From Bradyrhizobium semiaridum (GTDB taxonomy: Bacteria > Pseudomonadota > Alphaproteobacteria > Rhizobiales > Xanthobacteraceae), in NCBI RefSeq assembly GCF_020329505.1, contig NZ_JAGKJJ010000034.1, forward strand, positions 17,620 to 81,619: a DNA stretch of 64,000 nucleotides, read 5' to 3'. A program made the translations under genes and the position numbers. This document shows, one piece after another, positions 17,848-25,308 of the stretch. Every line of letters starts with the position of its first letter. Positions within the stretch are counted from its first letter, which is position 1. The notes under the pieces are model-generated. The model made no database searches. It had not been told where the DNA came from and worked only from the letters and a program-made list of their open reading frames with translations.

Positions 17848-18546
17848 TCACACCCCGAGATAGCGCTGCAACACTTCGGGCTGGGCCTTGATCTCCTGCG
17901 CCGGGCCTTCGTGGACGATGTGTCCGTTGTTGATGATGTAGATGCGCTGGGCGAGCGCGAGCGTTGCGGCGAGGTTCTGCTCCACCAGCACGATGGTCTG
18001 GCCGGCGTCGGCGAGGTCGCGGCAGGCCTTCATCAGATCGCGCACGATCACCGGCGCCAGCCCCTCGAACGGCTCGTCGAGCAGGATGATCTTGGGATCG
18101 CGCACCAGCGCACGGGCGATCGCCAACATCTGCTGTTCGCCGCCGGACAGGTCGGTGCCGCGATTGCCGCGGCGCTCCTTCAGCCGCGGGAACATTTCGT
18201 AGATGCGGTCCAGCGGCCAACGTTGCGAGGCGGTCAGGCCGGCGATCACGAGATTTTCCTCGACGCTGAGGCTGCCGAAGATGCGGCGCTCCTCGTGGAC
18301 CAGCTGCATGCCGGCCTGCGCGATCTTGTGGCTCTTCTTGCCTGATATCTCCGCGCCGTCGAATTTCACCGAGCCATTGCGCGGCGTCACCACGCCCATC
18401 AGGCTTTTCAGCGTCGTGCTCTTGCCGGCGCCGTTGCGGCCGAGCAGCGCCACGACCTCGTTACGCTCGACGCGCAGCGAGACGTCGAACAGGATGTGGG
18501 AATCCCCGTAGTAGCTGTTCAGTCCGTTGACCTCGAGCAGGCTCAT
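17848..18546 (-). CDS. livF: Branched-chain-type ABC transporter ATPase (LivF)
   Basis: 232 residues. Walker A is GRNGAGKST (36-44), the ABC signature is LSGGEQQML, and Walker B is KIILLDEPFEGL. The LVHEERRIFGSLSVEENL stretch is typical of the LivF/UrtE subgroup. Its ATG overlaps the stop of the fused livMG gene by four bases (ATGA). It is the last gene of the operon livK-livH-livMG-livF. The substrate could be branched-chain amino acids, amides or another small polar compound. Confidence 0.93.
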   Translation of the reverse strand: MSLLEVNGLNSYYGDSHILFDVSLRVERNEVVALLGRNGAGKSTTLKSLMGVVTPRNGSVKFDGAEISGKKSHKIAQAGMQLVHEERRIFGSLSVEENLVIAGLTASQRWPLDRIYEMFPRLKERRGNRGTDLSGGEQQMLAIARALVRDPKIILLDEPFEGLAPVIVRDLMKACRDLADAGQTIVLVEQNLAATLALAQRIYIINNGHIVHEGPAQEIKAQPEVLQRYLGV

Positions 18547-20390
18547 GCGGCGAGCACTCCATGCACGCCGCCGAGATAGGCCTCCTGGACGGTCGAGTTG
18601 TTCTTGATCTCTTCGGGCGTTCCCTCGACCAGCACGCGGCCTTCCTGCAGCACGGTGACGCGCTCGGCGAGCTCGAACAGCGCATCCATGTCGTGGTCGA
18701 TGATGATCATGGTGCGGCCCCGGCTGATCGATTTGAGCAGCTTCACGGTCTCGACGCGCTCGCGCGGGCTCATGCCGGCCAGTGGCTCGTCGAGCAACAG
18801 GAGACTCGGCGAGGTCGCCAGCGCCAGCCCGATCTCGAGCCGGCGCTTCTCGCCATAGGCGAGCTCGGCGACCGGCGTGTCGGTCCGGCGGGTCAGATTG
18901 ACCAGCGCCAGCGTATGCTCGACGCGCTCGGCGAGGCCTGGAATGCTGTCGATGCTGCGGAACAGGTCGAGCTTGAACTTGCCGCGAAGTCCCGACAATG
19001 CCGCGATCACCAGATTTTCGCGCACGGTGAGGCCGGCGAACAGCTGGTTGACCTGGTAGCTCTTGGTCAGGCCGAGCTGACAGACGTCGGTGACGTTCAT
19101 CCCGGTGATGTCGCGGCCCTCGAAGGTGATGCTGCCCGAGGTCGGGTGAACCTCGCAGGTCAGCATCTTGAAGAAGGTCGACTTGCCGGCACCATTCGGG
19201 CCGATGATGCCGCGCAGCTCGCCGTGATTGACCGTGAAGTCGATGTCGCTGTTGGCGAGCAGGCCGCCATAGCGCTTGGTCAGGCCCTTGGCCTGCAGGA
19301 TCGGTCCCGAGGGCCGGTCGTCGGGGCGGTGCGGCGCCGGCATCGGCGCGGCGGCGATCTCACTGGCGGGGGCGGCGTCCGATTGCGGTTCGCTCTCCAC
19401 CGGCTTCCCCGCGCGGCGCTGGCCGGTCAGGAAGCTGTAGAGATCGACAATGCCGCCGATGATGCCGCGGCGCAGGAAACACACCAGCAGCACGAACACA
19501 ATGCCGAGCACCAGCTTCCAGGCGGCGCCGAGCCCGAGCGCGGCCTGCAAAAAGTCCTGCAGCGACAGCCAGACCGCGGCGCCGACCAAAGGCCCGAACA
19601 GCGTGCCGCGGCCGCCGATCGCGGTCTGCATCACAAGCTGGCCCGACGTGTCGAACATGAAGGCGTCCGGCGGCATGAAGGCTTGCAGCACGCCGAGCAG
19701 GCCGCCGGCAAAGCCGGCATAGGCGGCGGCGATCACGAACGCGGTCAGCTTGTAGCCGTGAATGTTGTGGCCGACCGCGGTCGCGCGCAGCGGATTGTCC
19801 CTGATCGCACTGAAGATCGCGCCGACCGGCGAGCGCACGATGCGCAGCGCAATCACGACGCCGAGGAAGTAGCAGAACGCAATGAACTGGTAGAGCGACC
19901 AGCCGGTGGTGAAATGCAGCGTGGTGAAGCCGAGATTGAGGCTCGGCGTCGGCACCCCCGGCAGCCCGTTCTCGCCGCCGGTGAAATCCGACAGCGGATT
20001 GAACTCGACGAAGTAGAACACTTCGGCGATCGCGACCGTGATCATGGCGAAGTAGATGCCGGTGCGGCGCAGTGCGATCAGGCCGATCAGATAGCCGGTC
20101 GCGGCCGCTGCGATCATGCCGATGATCAGCGCGAGGATGACGTTCGGAAAACCGGCCCGGGTCAACAGGTACGCGGCGACGAAGCCGCCGGTGCCGTAGA
20201 ACGCCGACTGGCCGAACGACAGCAGGCCGGTGAAGCCGAACAGGATGTCGAAGCCGAGTCCGAACAGGCCCCAGACCAGGATGCGGTTGACGGTGTTGGG
20301 CGCAAATCCCAGCAGCGGCAGCACGAACGGCGCGGCGATCAGCGCGGCGGCCGTCAGGATCTCGATCAGATATCGGCGCTGCTTCAGCAT
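18543..20390 (-). CDS. LivM-LivG fusion: ABC permease joined to ATPase
   Basis: A 615-residue fusion. Residues 1 to about 320 are a LivM-type permease with about ten hydrophobic segments (FDILFGFTGLLSFGQSAFYG, NPLRATAVGHN, GRGTLFGPLVGAAVW). A Pro/Ala-rich linker (about 325-355) then leads into a LivG-type ATPase with Walker A GPNGAGKSTF (near residue 397), signature LAYGEKRRLE and Walker B LLLLDEPLAGM. LivM and LivG are normally separate; fusion forms exist in some relatives. Start ATG at 20390, ten bases after the livH stop; the end overlaps livF by four bases. Confidence 0.92.
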   Translation of the reverse strand: MLKQRRYLIEILTAAALIAAPFVLPLLGFAPNTVNRILVWGLFGLGFDILFGFTGLLSFGQSAFYGTGGFVAAYLLTRAGFPNVILALIIGMIAAAATGYLIGLIALRRTGIYFAMITVAIAEVFYFVEFNPLSDFTGGENGLPGVPTPSLNLGFTTLHFTTGWSLYQFIAFCYFLGVVIALRIVRSPVGAIFSAIRDNPLRATAVGHNIHGYKLTAFVIAAAYAGFAGGLLGVLQAFMPPDAFMFDTSGQLVMQTAIGGRGTLFGPLVGAAVWLSLQDFLQAALGLGAAWKLVLGIVFVLLVCFLRRGIIGGIVDLYSFLTGQRRAGKPVESEPQSDAAPASEIAAAPMPAPHRPDDRPSGPILQAKGLTKRYGGLLANSDIDFTVNHGELRGIIGPNGAGKSTFFKMLTCEVHPTSGSITFEGRDITGMNVTDVCQLGLTKSYQVNQLFAGLTVRENLVIAALSGLRGKFKLDLFRSIDSIPGLAERVEHTLALVNLTRRTDTPVAELAYGEKRRLEIGLALATSPSLLLLDEPLAGMSPRERVETVKLLKSISRGRTMIIIDHDMDALFELAERVTVLQEGRVLVEGTPEEIKNNSTVQEAYLGGVHGVLAA

Positions 20391-20400
20391 GGAAAATCCG

Positions 20401-21276
20401 TCATTCGCGGCCCTGCGTGCCGAGCAGGCCGTGCGGCCGCAGCACCAGTACGAGCGTCATGGCCACGAACAGCATCACGTAGGCGTAGCCGGGGTTGAAC
20501 ATCGAGGTGATGCTGATGATCTCGCCGGCGATCAGGCCGCCGAGAATGGCGCCGGGAAACGAGCCGACGCCGCCGATCACGACCACCACGAAGGTCTGGA
20601 CCAGGATGTCGTCGCCGATGCCGGGGGTCAGCGACACCACCGGCGCGTTGACGATGCCGGCGAAGCCTGCCGCCATCGCGCCGATGCCGAACACGATCAT
20701 GAAGACGCGGTAGACGTTGATGCCGAGCGAATCGACCATCACCGAATCCTCGATGCCGGCGCGCACGATCATGCCGAGCCGGGTGCGGTACAGCACCAGG
20801 AACAATCCGCCGAGCGCGACCGCGACGATGCCGACGACGGCGAGACGGTAGGTCGGATACAGCAGGAAGCCCAGCGAGGTGATGCCCTGCAGCATCGCCG
20901 GCGGCGGCACGATCTGCGACTGGCTGCCGAACGCCAGCCGCACGATCTCGACGAAGCAGATGCCGAGGCCGAACGTCACCAGCAGCTGGTCCTCGTGCGG
21001 ACGATGATAGAAATGCCGGATGATGATGCGCTCCATCGCGATGCCGAGCAGCATCACGAACAGCGATCCGGCGATCACGGCGAGGACGAACGACTCGGTG
21101 TAGCTGTAGGTCAGATAGCCGGCATAGCCGCCGATCATGAACATGGCGCCGTGGGCGAGGTTGAGCACCCCGAGCGTGCCGTAGATGATCGTCAGTCCTG
21201 AGGAGATCAGCGCCAGCAGCGCGCCGAGCGCCAGCCCGTTGAACAGTTGCGAGACGAAATTTGGCCAGTTGATCAT
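20401..21276 (-). CDS. livH: Branched-chain-type ABC transporter permease (LivH)
   Basis: A 291-residue membrane protein with about eight hydrophobic segments. LSSGLTIIYGTLGVLNLAHG (residues about 24-43) and the conserved EAA-like loop around IGGVGSFPGAILGGLIAGEI are LivH signatures. It forms the membrane channel with the LivM half of the next gene. It lies 113 bases after the binding-protein gene and 10 bases before livMG. Confidence 0.93.
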   Translation of the reverse strand: MINWPNFVSQLFNGLALGALLALISSGLTIIYGTLGVLNLAHGAMFMIGGYAGYLTYSYTESFVLAVIAGSLFVMLLGIAMERIIIRHFYHRPHEDQLLVTFGLGICFVEIVRLAFGSQSQIVPPPAMLQGITSLGFLLYPTYRLAVVGIVAVALGGLFLVLYRTRLGMIVRAGIEDSVMVDSLGINVYRVFMIVFGIGAMAAGFAGIVNAPVVSLTPGIGDDILVQTFVVVVIGGVGSFPGAILGGLIAGEIISITSMFNPGYAYVMLFVAMTLVLVLRPHGLLGTQGRE

Positions 21277-21389
21277 GGCGGCGGTTCACATGTCCCGTTC
21301 AATGACAGGGCAGCGTTGCGGGCGTCGCGACACAAAGCGGCGCCGCGCGGCAGGTCGCCCGCCCGCGGCGCCGAGTTGCCCGCGCATCA

Positions 21390-22745
21390 TCAGGTGTAGT
21401 CGCCGGGGTGGCAGCCGAATGCGTCCGGCTTCTGCATCAGCCCTTCGCCGGGGACGATTTCGACGACGTCGTAATAGTCCTCCTTGTTCTTCATGTCCTT
21501 CTGCTGCTTGCCGCGGACGATGATGACGGGGCGGACCGCCTGGTGATCCTCGGCGCGGTAGTGTACGTCGCCGACCAGCGACGGCACGGTCTCGCCTTTT
21601 TCATAGGCCTTGATCACGTCTGGCGGATAGAAGCTGCCGGCCGCCTCGACCATGCGGGCCCAGTGCGCGAAGCTGACATAGGCGTTCTCGGCGCCCCATT
21701 CCGGCTTGTAGCCGTACTTCTTCTCGAACGCCTCGTTGAACATCTTGGCCAGCGGATACTTGTCCTCGATCGTCCACCAGTAGTCGGTCGCGGCATAGAC
21801 GCCCTGCATCAGGCCGCCGGTCTCGCGGGCGATGAACGGCACCTGGTAGGGCACCACGAGCTTCATCTTGTCGAGCACGCCGAACTGCTTGGCCTGCTGC
21901 GTCGACAGCACCGCGTCATGGCCCCAGTTGACGTTGATCAAAACGTCGGCGCCGGAATTGGCGACGTTGAGCAGGTACGACGAATAGTCGGGCGCGCCGA
22001 GCGGCGAGACCTGGTTGGTGACCGTGGTCCAGCCCGCCTGGGCCAGAAAGTCCTGCATCGACTTGGTGACGGTGTGGCCGTAGGTGTAGTCCGGCGTCAG
22101 GTAGGCGGCCTTCTTGTTCTTGCCGAACTCCTTGATCATGACCGGCGCGATCGCGGCGGCGGCGGTCTGGCCGAAGAAGTTCTGGCGGAAGCCGTAGCGC
22201 ACGCAGTCCTTGCCGGTGGTGTCGTTGGAGCCGGAGATGCCGCAGACGAAGATCACCTTCTCGCGCTGCGCCAGCTTGTTGAGCGCGACTGCGACCGCGC
22301 TCGAGGTGCCGCCGGTGATCATCACCGCCTTGTTCTCGGTGATGAAGCGCTGCTGCGCCTGCACCGCTTCGTTCGGCTTGGCCGCGGAATCCGCGACGCC
22401 GTACTTCAATTCCTTGCCGAGCACGCCTTTGGAGGTCTTCGGCGAGATCTTCTTGATCAGCTCGTGGCCGCTGTTGATGTGCTCGATCGCGAGCTGATAG
22501 CCCTTCAGCTCGTCCTCGCCCTGCACCGCGTAGGTGCCGGTGCGCGGCACCGAGATGCCGATGAACACCGAGGCGCCGGACGAGCCGGCGGGATAGGTGC
22601 CGATCGCGGCATGATCCTCGGCCCATGCCGAAGACGACATCGAGGCCGGCAACACCGACCCGCCGATCAGGCCCGCACCGGCTTGCAGCAGCGTGCGACG
22701 TGAAACGTTCAGGGCGCTGCCCGGCCGAAGGTCCTTGGTGCTCAT
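21390..22745 (-). CDS. ABC transporter periplasmic substrate-binding protein (LivK/urea-like)
   Basis: 451 residues with a twin-arginine-type leader (SRRTLLQAGAGLIGGSV, cleavage probably after AWA near residue 42). Export in folded form by Tat is therefore likely. The mature part is a type I periplasmic binding protein: IGISVPRTGTYAVQGEDELK, then ITGGTSSAVAVALNKLAQ and YLTPDYTYGHTVTKSM. The ligand cannot be read from sequence; relatives bind amino acids, amides or urea. It is the first gene of the operon and is divergent from the alpha-CTD-like gene. Confidence 0.9.
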   Translation of the reverse strand: MSTKDLRPGSALNVSRRTLLQAGAGLIGGSVLPASMSSSAWAEDHAAIGTYPAGSSGASVFIGISVPRTGTYAVQGEDELKGYQLAIEHINSGHELIKKISPKTSKGVLGKELKYGVADSAAKPNEAVQAQQRFITENKAVMITGGTSSAVAVALNKLAQREKVIFVCGISGSNDTTGKDCVRYGFRQNFFGQTAAAAIAPVMIKEFGKNKKAAYLTPDYTYGHTVTKSMQDFLAQAGWTTVTNQVSPLGAPDYSSYLLNVANSGADVLINVNWGHDAVLSTQQAKQFGVLDKMKLVVPYQVPFIARETGGLMQGVYAATDYWWTIEDKYPLAKMFNEAFEKKYGYKPEWGAENAYVSFAHWARMVEAAGSFYPPDVIKAYEKGETVPSLVGDVHYRAEDHQAVRPVIIVRGKQQKDMKNKEDYYDVVEIVPGEGLMQKPDAFGCHPGDYT

Positions 22746-22898
22746 CGCTCAGTATCCTCCAAATAATGATTGTTGGCGCGCATGAATCATTCGCCGCCGA
22801 ATCCATTCGATCGGTCACGTGATGCGCCGGCTGCACTGCGACAGCCTGTCGCCGCTACAATTCCCCAGCGGGACTTTAAGTCAATGTCACTTTCGTCG

Positions 22899-22923
22899 AA
22901 TCATATCGGTCTACGATATGATT
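22899..22923. promoter_or_regulatory. Perfect 10-base inverted repeat, probable operator
   Basis: AATCATATCG (22899-22908) and CGATATGATT (22914-22923) are exact inverse arms around a five-base spacer. The element sits 154 bases upstream of the binding-protein gene and 64 bases upstream of the alpha-CTD-like gene, where a dimeric repressor or activator could control both. The AT-rich arms stand out against GC-rich surroundings. Confidence 0.6.
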
Positions 22924-22986
22924 AATGTCGAGACACGATACATCGGCGGATTTACCGCACGCGTGCCGGTTGTGTAGTGAGGGGCG

Positions 22987-23472
22987 ATGATCGAAGACGA
23001 TTCAGCTCGGGGGGAAGGTCCTGACAAAGCCGCGGCGACGCCGGGCGCCGCCGCAAGGCCGTGCCCGCTGAGCGTTCGTGCGCTCAACGTGCTGAAGGAG
23101 CTGGCGGTCGAGCTGCTTGACGACGTCCCGCCGAAGGCGGGCTGGGAGCCGCCGGACGAGTTGCTGCGCCGGCTGACCGCGCGGCATCTCGCTACCGCGC
23201 GCAATTGCGGCCGGCAGACCGCGCGCGAGATTCTCGATTGGGCTGAGACGCGCGGCATCGCGGTCCCTTCGCCGCACCACACCGGCAAGTCGCTGTCGGA
23301 GGTATGGAGCAGCCTGATCGACCGCGCCTCGGCGGGGCGCCTCACCAAGGACGAGATCACCGAGGCGCTGGAGAAGTCGATCCGCCGCCGCAGCCCGCGG
23401 ATTCCGGTCGCGTTCCAGATTGTCCTGCTGAAGATCCTCAGCTCGGGCTACGATCAGCTGCCCCCGACTTGA
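22987..23472 (+). CDS. Protein with RNA polymerase alpha-CTD-like domain
   Basis: 161 residues from the ATG at 22987. Residues about 28-93 resemble the C-terminal domain of the RNA polymerase alpha subunit: LSVRALNVLKEL corresponds to LSVRSANCLK of E. coli alpha, and NCGRQTAREILDWAETRGI to NFGRKSLNEIKEVLAQMGL, with an insert of about 20 residues between the first two helices. The C-terminal part (102-161) is helical (LTKDEITEALEKSIRRR). In alpha this domain binds UP elements and activators, so a role in promoter binding is possible but unproven. It is divergent from the Liv operon across a palindrome. Housekeeping rpoA would be much longer. Confidence 0.6.
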   Translation: MIEDDSARGEGPDKAAATPGAAARPCPLSVRALNVLKELAVELLDDVPPKAGWEPPDELLRRLTARHLATARNCGRQTAREILDWAETRGIAVPSPHHTGKSLSEVWSSLIDRASAGRLTKDEITEALEKSIRRRSPRIPVAFQIVLLKILSSGYDQLPPT

Positions 23473-23604
23473 CTCCGCCGCTGCGACACTCGGCCCGTTG
23501 AAAACGCGGGCGTGGCGGTATCCTGAGGTGGTCCGTCTCGCCACGGCTTGGTAGATGTCGGCCGTCTCCGCCGCGCGCGCAGGGACGACTACAGGGACCA
23601 TTGA

Positions 23605-24069
23605 ATGCCTCAACCAAGACCGCGACGCATGCCGACCGGCGCCACCAAGCGTGGCGCCGCCGCGGTCGATTACGAGGCGCTGGCCCGGTTCCGCTACCAG
23701 CTGCGGACGTTTCTCGCCTTCAGCGAAGAAGCGGCGCGGCAGGCCGGATTGACCCCGCAGCAGCACCAGGCGCTGCTCGGCATTAAGGGGTTCGTCCGGC
23801 CGGGCCCCGCGACCGTCGGCGACATCGCGCGGTTTCTCCTGATCCGGCATCACTCGGCGGTCGAGCTGGTCAATCGCATGGTCAAGCTCGGGCTGATCGG
23901 CCGGGTCGCCGATCCCGACGATGCGCGGCGCGTTCGGCTCAAGCTGACCGCGAAGGGCGAGCAGAAGCTGCAAGCGCTTTCGAAGAAGAACATCGAGGAA
24001 CTGCGCCGCGCCGCGAGCCCGGCGCTCCGCCGCCTGCTGAAATCATCGCCGCAGCCGAGCGGCTCCTAA
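23605..24069 (+). CDS. MarR family transcriptional regulator
   Basis: 154 residues with a winged-helix domain at about 45-130. LTPQQHQALLGIKGF and ATVGDIARFLLIRHHSAVEL form the recognition helices, and RVADPDDARRVRLKLTAKGE is the classical MarR wing (D-x-R-x3-L-T-x-G). It is downstream of the alpha-CTD-like gene and convergent with prfA. A candidate target is the palindrome at 22899-22923. Confidence 0.9.
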   Translation: MPQPRPRRMPTGATKRGAAAVDYEALARFRYQLRTFLAFSEEAARQAGLTPQQHQALLGIKGFVRPGPATVGDIARFLLIRHHSAVELVNRMVKLGLIGRVADPDDARRVRLKLTAKGEQKLQALSKKNIEELRRAASPALRRLLKSSPQPSGS

Positions 24070-24116
24070 AGCATGATCCGGAAATGTGCGAGGCGGTTTT
24101 CCGAAAGGATCATGCT
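24070..24116. repeat. Short palindromic repeat (AGCATGATCC family)
   Basis: AGCATGATCCGGAAA at the left pairs with TTTTCCGAAAGGATCATGCT at the right. A diverged copy is at 36755-36800. It starts inside the stop region of the MarR gene and precedes a terminator. Confidence 0.8.
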
Positions 24117-24127
24117 TAAACAAAGAG

Positions 24128-24170
24128 CTAAAGCGCGATGGCGATTCAACAAAACCTCATCGCGCTTTAG
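24128..24170. terminator. Bidirectional hairpin between marR-type gene and prfA
   Basis: CTAAAGCGCGATG (24128-24140) pairs perfectly with CATCGCGCTTTAG (24158-24170). The arm abuts the prfA stop codon directly. No strong U run follows, so it may serve as a stability or convergent termination structure. Confidence 0.6.
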
Positions 24171-25250
24171 CTACGCCGCGGCGCCCTGGGCCGCGAGCTG
24201 CGCGGCCTGGTGCTCGGTGGTCAGCGCGTCGATCAACTCGTCCAGCGCTTCGCCCGCGATCACCTGCGGCAATTTATAGAGCGTCAGGTTGATGCGGTGG
24301 TCGGTGACTCGCCCTTGCGGAAAATTGTAGGTGCGGATGCGCTCGCTTCGGTCGCCGGAGCCGACCTTCTCCTTGCGGTCGGCCGAGCGCGCCGCCTCGA
24401 CGCGTTGCCGCTCGGCGTCATAGATGCGCGAGCGCAGGATGTTCATCGCCGACGCCCGGTTTTTGTGCTGCGAGCGGCTGTCCTGCATCATCACCACGAT
24501 GCCGGTCGGAATGTGGGTGATGCGGATCGCCGATTCCGTCTTGTTGACGTGCTGGCCGCCGGCGCCGCCGGCGCGCATGGTCTCGATCCGCAAATCGGTG
24601 TCCTTGATATCGACGTCGACATCCTCAACCTCCGGCAGCACGGCGACCGTCGCGGCCGAGGTGTGGATGCGGCCCTGCGTCTCGGTGTCGGGCACGCGCT
24701 GCACGCGGTGCACGCCGGATTCGAATTTCAGCTTTGCAAACGCGCCGCGGCCCTGCACCTCGGCAATGATTTCCTTGAAGCCGCCGACGGTGCCCTCGCT
24801 GGCCGAGATCACCTCGACCTTCCAGCCCTGCAAGGACGCGAACCGCTCGTACATCCGGAACAGGTCGCCGGCGAACAGCGAGGCCTCGTCGCCGCCGGTG
24901 CCGGCGCGGATTTCCAGCACCACGTTGCGATCGTCCATCGCGTCCTTGGGCAGCAGCGCGACGCGGATCTTCTGCTCGAGCTCGCCGATGCGCGCCTGCA
25001 GCGTCTCCAGCTCGGCCTCCGCCATGGCGCGCATCTCGGGATCCTCGGCAGCATCCGCCAGCAGCGCCTCGGCGCCGGCAAGCTCGGTCCGGGCCGACCG
25101 ATATTCTTTCACCGCATCGATCAGCGGGTTGAGCTCGGCGAGCTCGCGCGTGATCTGCACATAGCGGTCGGAGTTGATCTGTCCCAGGAGCTCGGCTTCG
25201 AGCGAGGCGTGATGGGCGAGGAGGATGTCGAGCTTGGCTTCGGGTAGCAT
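24171..25250 (-). CDS. prfA: Peptide chain release factor 1
   Basis: 359 residues from the ATG at 25250 (MLPEAKLDILLAHHASL); a longer in-frame reading lacks family support. It recognises UAA/UAG through the PxT-type tripeptide (PDT in RVQRVPDTETQGR) and triggers hydrolysis through GGQ in AGGAGGQHVNKTESA. The Gln of GGQ is the target of PrmC. It lies downstream of ptsP (58 bases) on the same strand. The usual partner prmC does not follow it here. Confidence 0.97.
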   Translation of the reverse strand: MLPEAKLDILLAHHASLEAELLGQINSDRYVQITRELAELNPLIDAVKEYRSARTELAGAEALLADAAEDPEMRAMAEAELETLQARIGELEQKIRVALLPKDAMDDRNVVLEIRAGTGGDEASLFAGDLFRMYERFASLQGWKVEVISASEGTVGGFKEIIAEVQGRGAFAKLKFESGVHRVQRVPDTETQGRIHTSAATVAVLPEVEDVDVDIKDTDLRIETMRAGGAGGQHVNKTESAIRITHIPTGIVVMMQDSRSQHKNRASAMNILRSRIYDAERQRVEAARSADRKEKVGSGDRSERIRTYNFPQGRVTDHRINLTLYKLPQVIAGEALDELIDALTTEHQAAQLAAQGAAA

Positions 25251-25308
25251 GGCGGTATCTCGAAAATTGCGTCGGGCACGAAGGGCGGGGCAAGCGACGG
25301 CAGCGTCG

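Noticed and set aside
18561..20498. 645-codon plus-strand open frame opposite livMG
   Set aside because: Antisense of a well-supported fusion protein; composition is typical of shadow frames (His/Arg/Asp-rich, no domain).
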